Part shown: in pieces, positions 62,735 to 64,000 of the stretch
Position numbering within the stretch: the stretch's first letter is position 1
Layout: each line of letters opens with the position of its first letter
From: a bacterium
GTDB lineage: Bacteria; SAR324; XYD2-FULL-50-16
Assembly (NCBI GenBank): GCA_018829445.1
Contig: JAHJTV010000008.1
Span: 1 to 64,000, forward strand
Length of the DNA stretch: 64,000 nucleotides
Reading direction: 5' to 3'
The notes under the pieces: model-generated
Told to the model about the DNA's origin: nothing
The model's input: only the letters and a program-made list of their open reading frames with translations
The model's database searches: none
Program-made: the position numbers and the translations under genes

Positions 62735-63631
62735 TCAATAATTAAAAAGCACACCACTACCAATGGCAGTCAAAATCGCACCAAACCATGATCCGGCGGA
62801 AGGCCGTTCCCTGGTTTTAATCCAGAGCAGGGGAAGCATCATCACGGGAGATGTCGCTGACAGGGTTGTTATGATCCCTGCCTCACCTTTTGCCAACCCA
62901 AACAACAGTAAGGTCATTCCCAAAGCCATCCCTATAAATCCACTGCAGGCAATCCAGGCAACAAGGCCTAAAGTTGGTTTTGCGCGCTTGTGGCCATTTA
63001 ACTGATCCCTTCTGATCCAACCATAGGAGATCAAAAAAACGCTGGATATCCCCACACGAATCGCTGATATTGCTATCGGATCAGCGCCCTGTTCCATGAC
63101 CGGTTTGATGATGATCGCTCCCGACGCCTGGCAGAAAGCGGCAATCAGACCGAACAGAACACCAACCAGAGCACTCCCCCTGACCTGTTCCCATTTATGA
63201 TGCTGATTTGCCGTCGTGCCGTATACAATGGCGAGGAAGACTCCCAATAGAATAATGGAACATCCGATAATCTGGGGCAAAGACAGCTTTTCTCCAAAAA
63301 CCGCAAAACTGATAATAGCCGTCATCGGAGCATTGGTTGCGAAAAGGATGCTGGTTCTCCGAGGTCCCATTTTATTCAGGGTATAAAAAAGGGCACTGTC
63401 GCCCAAAAATATTCCGAAAATACTGGAGAAGAAGATATACCAGATTAATGAATAGTCGATTTTAGCCCAACCGTTAGTGAACGACGCCATGCTGCTGAGC
63501 ATGATAAAAACCAGGGGCATTCTGATGCGATTAAATCCTATTGGTCCCAGTCGATTAACCGGTGTAACCGCTATCATTCCACCGACAGACCAACAAAGTG
63601 CCGCTGATAAAGCGGCTGCATAACCTATCAA
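62735..63631 (-). CDS. EamA/DMT-superfamily transporter
   Basis: This 298-residue protein has ten predicted membrane helices in two EamA repeats (about residues 5-135 and 155-295). The first begins GYAAALSAALCWSVGGMIA and the second GVLFGLIAAFCQASGAIIIK. Members export or import amino acids, sugars or other metabolites; the substrate is unknown. The start is TTG, with AGGCAAGAA before it. It converges with the REC-PAS kinase gene. Confidence 0.88.
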   Translation of the reverse strand: MIGYAAALSAALCWSVGGMIAVTPVNRLGPIGFNRIRMPLVFIMLSSMASFTNGWAKIDYSLIWYIFFSSIFGIFLGDSALFYTLNKMGPRRTSILFATNAPMTAIISFAVFGEKLSLPQIIGCSIILLGVFLAIVYGTTANQHHKWEQVRGSALVGVLFGLIAAFCQASGAIIIKPVMEQGADPIAISAIRVGISSVFLISYGWIRRDQLNGHKRAKPTLGLVAWIACSGFIGMALGMTLLLFGLAKGEAGIITTLSATSPVMMLPLLWIKTRERPSAGSWFGAILTAIGSGVLFNY

Positions 63632-63795
63632 ATTCTTGCCTGTATAGTGATTCTAATGGTTATCCAGGATAAACAATAAAGGCAGTCAACCTGGAGAGAG
63701 TGGAGTATGGTGTGTATTAAGACTACTGAGATGAGGGGATCTGTTACAACGATCTTGTTTTAAAAAACTGATCGATCGCAATGAGTGTCTGCAAT

Positions 63796-64000
63796 TCAGA
63801 CTGAACGGTAGGGCAGGTGAATAATAAAGGAGGTTCCTTCTCCCGGTTCAGAATTTATCTCCATATCACCGTCATGTATGTTAGTAATAATCATGTAGGA
63901 GACGGACAATCCCAGTCCGGTACCTTCTCCAACCGGTTTGGTTGTATAAAAGGGTTCGAACGCTCTTCTCTGAACCTCAGGTTCCATTCCCGTACCATTA
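63796..64000 (-). CDS. Sensor histidine kinase, C-terminal fragment cut by the right edge
   Basis: The 67 visible residues are the end of a HATPase_c domain, with the G1 remnant NGTGMEPEVQRRAF and the G2 motif GTGLGLSVSYMIITN. It runs off the window, so the upstream domains are unknown. It has close likeness to the end of the REC-PAS kinase about 1.1 kb away (both have GLS-SYM). I see no gene in 63632-63795. Confidence 0.9.
   Translation of the reverse strand, partial: NGTGMEPEVQRRAFEPFYTTKPVGEGTGLGLSVSYMIITNIHDGDMEINSEPGEGTSFIIHLPYRSV

Overview
The window looks like the chromosome of a Gram-negative, sigma-54-rich bacterium with roughly 40-45% GC (estimated by eye). Outer-membrane-type lipoproteins, an RND pump, NtrC-type activators, PAS-rich histidine kinases, an AMP-dependent acyl-CoA synthetase and a MaoC-fold protein together suggest a Desulfobacterota (former delta-proteobacterial) or similar lineage. 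That placement is inference: no rRNA or other phylogenetic marker was found. I saw no tRNA, rRNA, CRISPR array, complete IS element or prophage.

Layout. At 0-3.3 kb an acyl-CoA synthetase (cut by the left edge) lies behind a near-consensus sigma-54 promoter, with a CBS-PAS-PAS-AAA+-Fis activator just upstream. At 3.7-8.4 kb there is a four-gene operon: PP2C-type phosphatase, periplasmic binding protein, ABC ATPase and fused permease. The 8.3-15 kb stretch is a loose set: an XRE-like remnant, a carotenoid-type membrane protein, a methyltransferase, a GH36 alpha-galactosidase and a ChaN-like lipoprotein. At 14.9-17.3 kb sits nfeD with two SPFH paralogues. An ectoine-type aspartokinase follows, then a small unknown gene with repeated operator-like sites, a FecR/peptidoglycan-binding protein, an ankyrin lipoprotein, a CDF metal exporter, MurB and an FGE-like protein.

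At 26.1-33.5 kb a catabolic-looking operon (SDR dehydrogenase, class III aminotransferase, class II aldolase, MFS transporter) diverges from a MalT/LuxR-type regulator. The 33.6-46.4 kb stretch holds single genes: 5'-nucleotidase, TrmO, a DUF6125/MaoC pair, a double-TerB/DUF2225 protein, a SinR/Cas2-like small protein, an NAPE-PLD-like hydrolase with a decayed duplicate, a MATE exporter and an N-acyl-D-amino-acid deacylase. An RND pump and its adaptor follow, separated by a strong terminator. Two palindrome-rich repeat elements occur at 44.2 and 49.7 kb.

The right end is signalling-rich: a zinc-ribbon/pseudokinase/trypsin-like protease/TPR fusion, a PAS histidine kinase with an NtrC-type regulator behind a second sigma-54 promoter, a REC-PAS kinase preceded by tandem operator-like repeats, a DMT exporter and the tail of another kinase. 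The most unusual items are the pseudokinase-protease fusion, the palindromic elements, the phosphatase-linked ABC transporter and the repeated-operator small gene near 19.4 kb.
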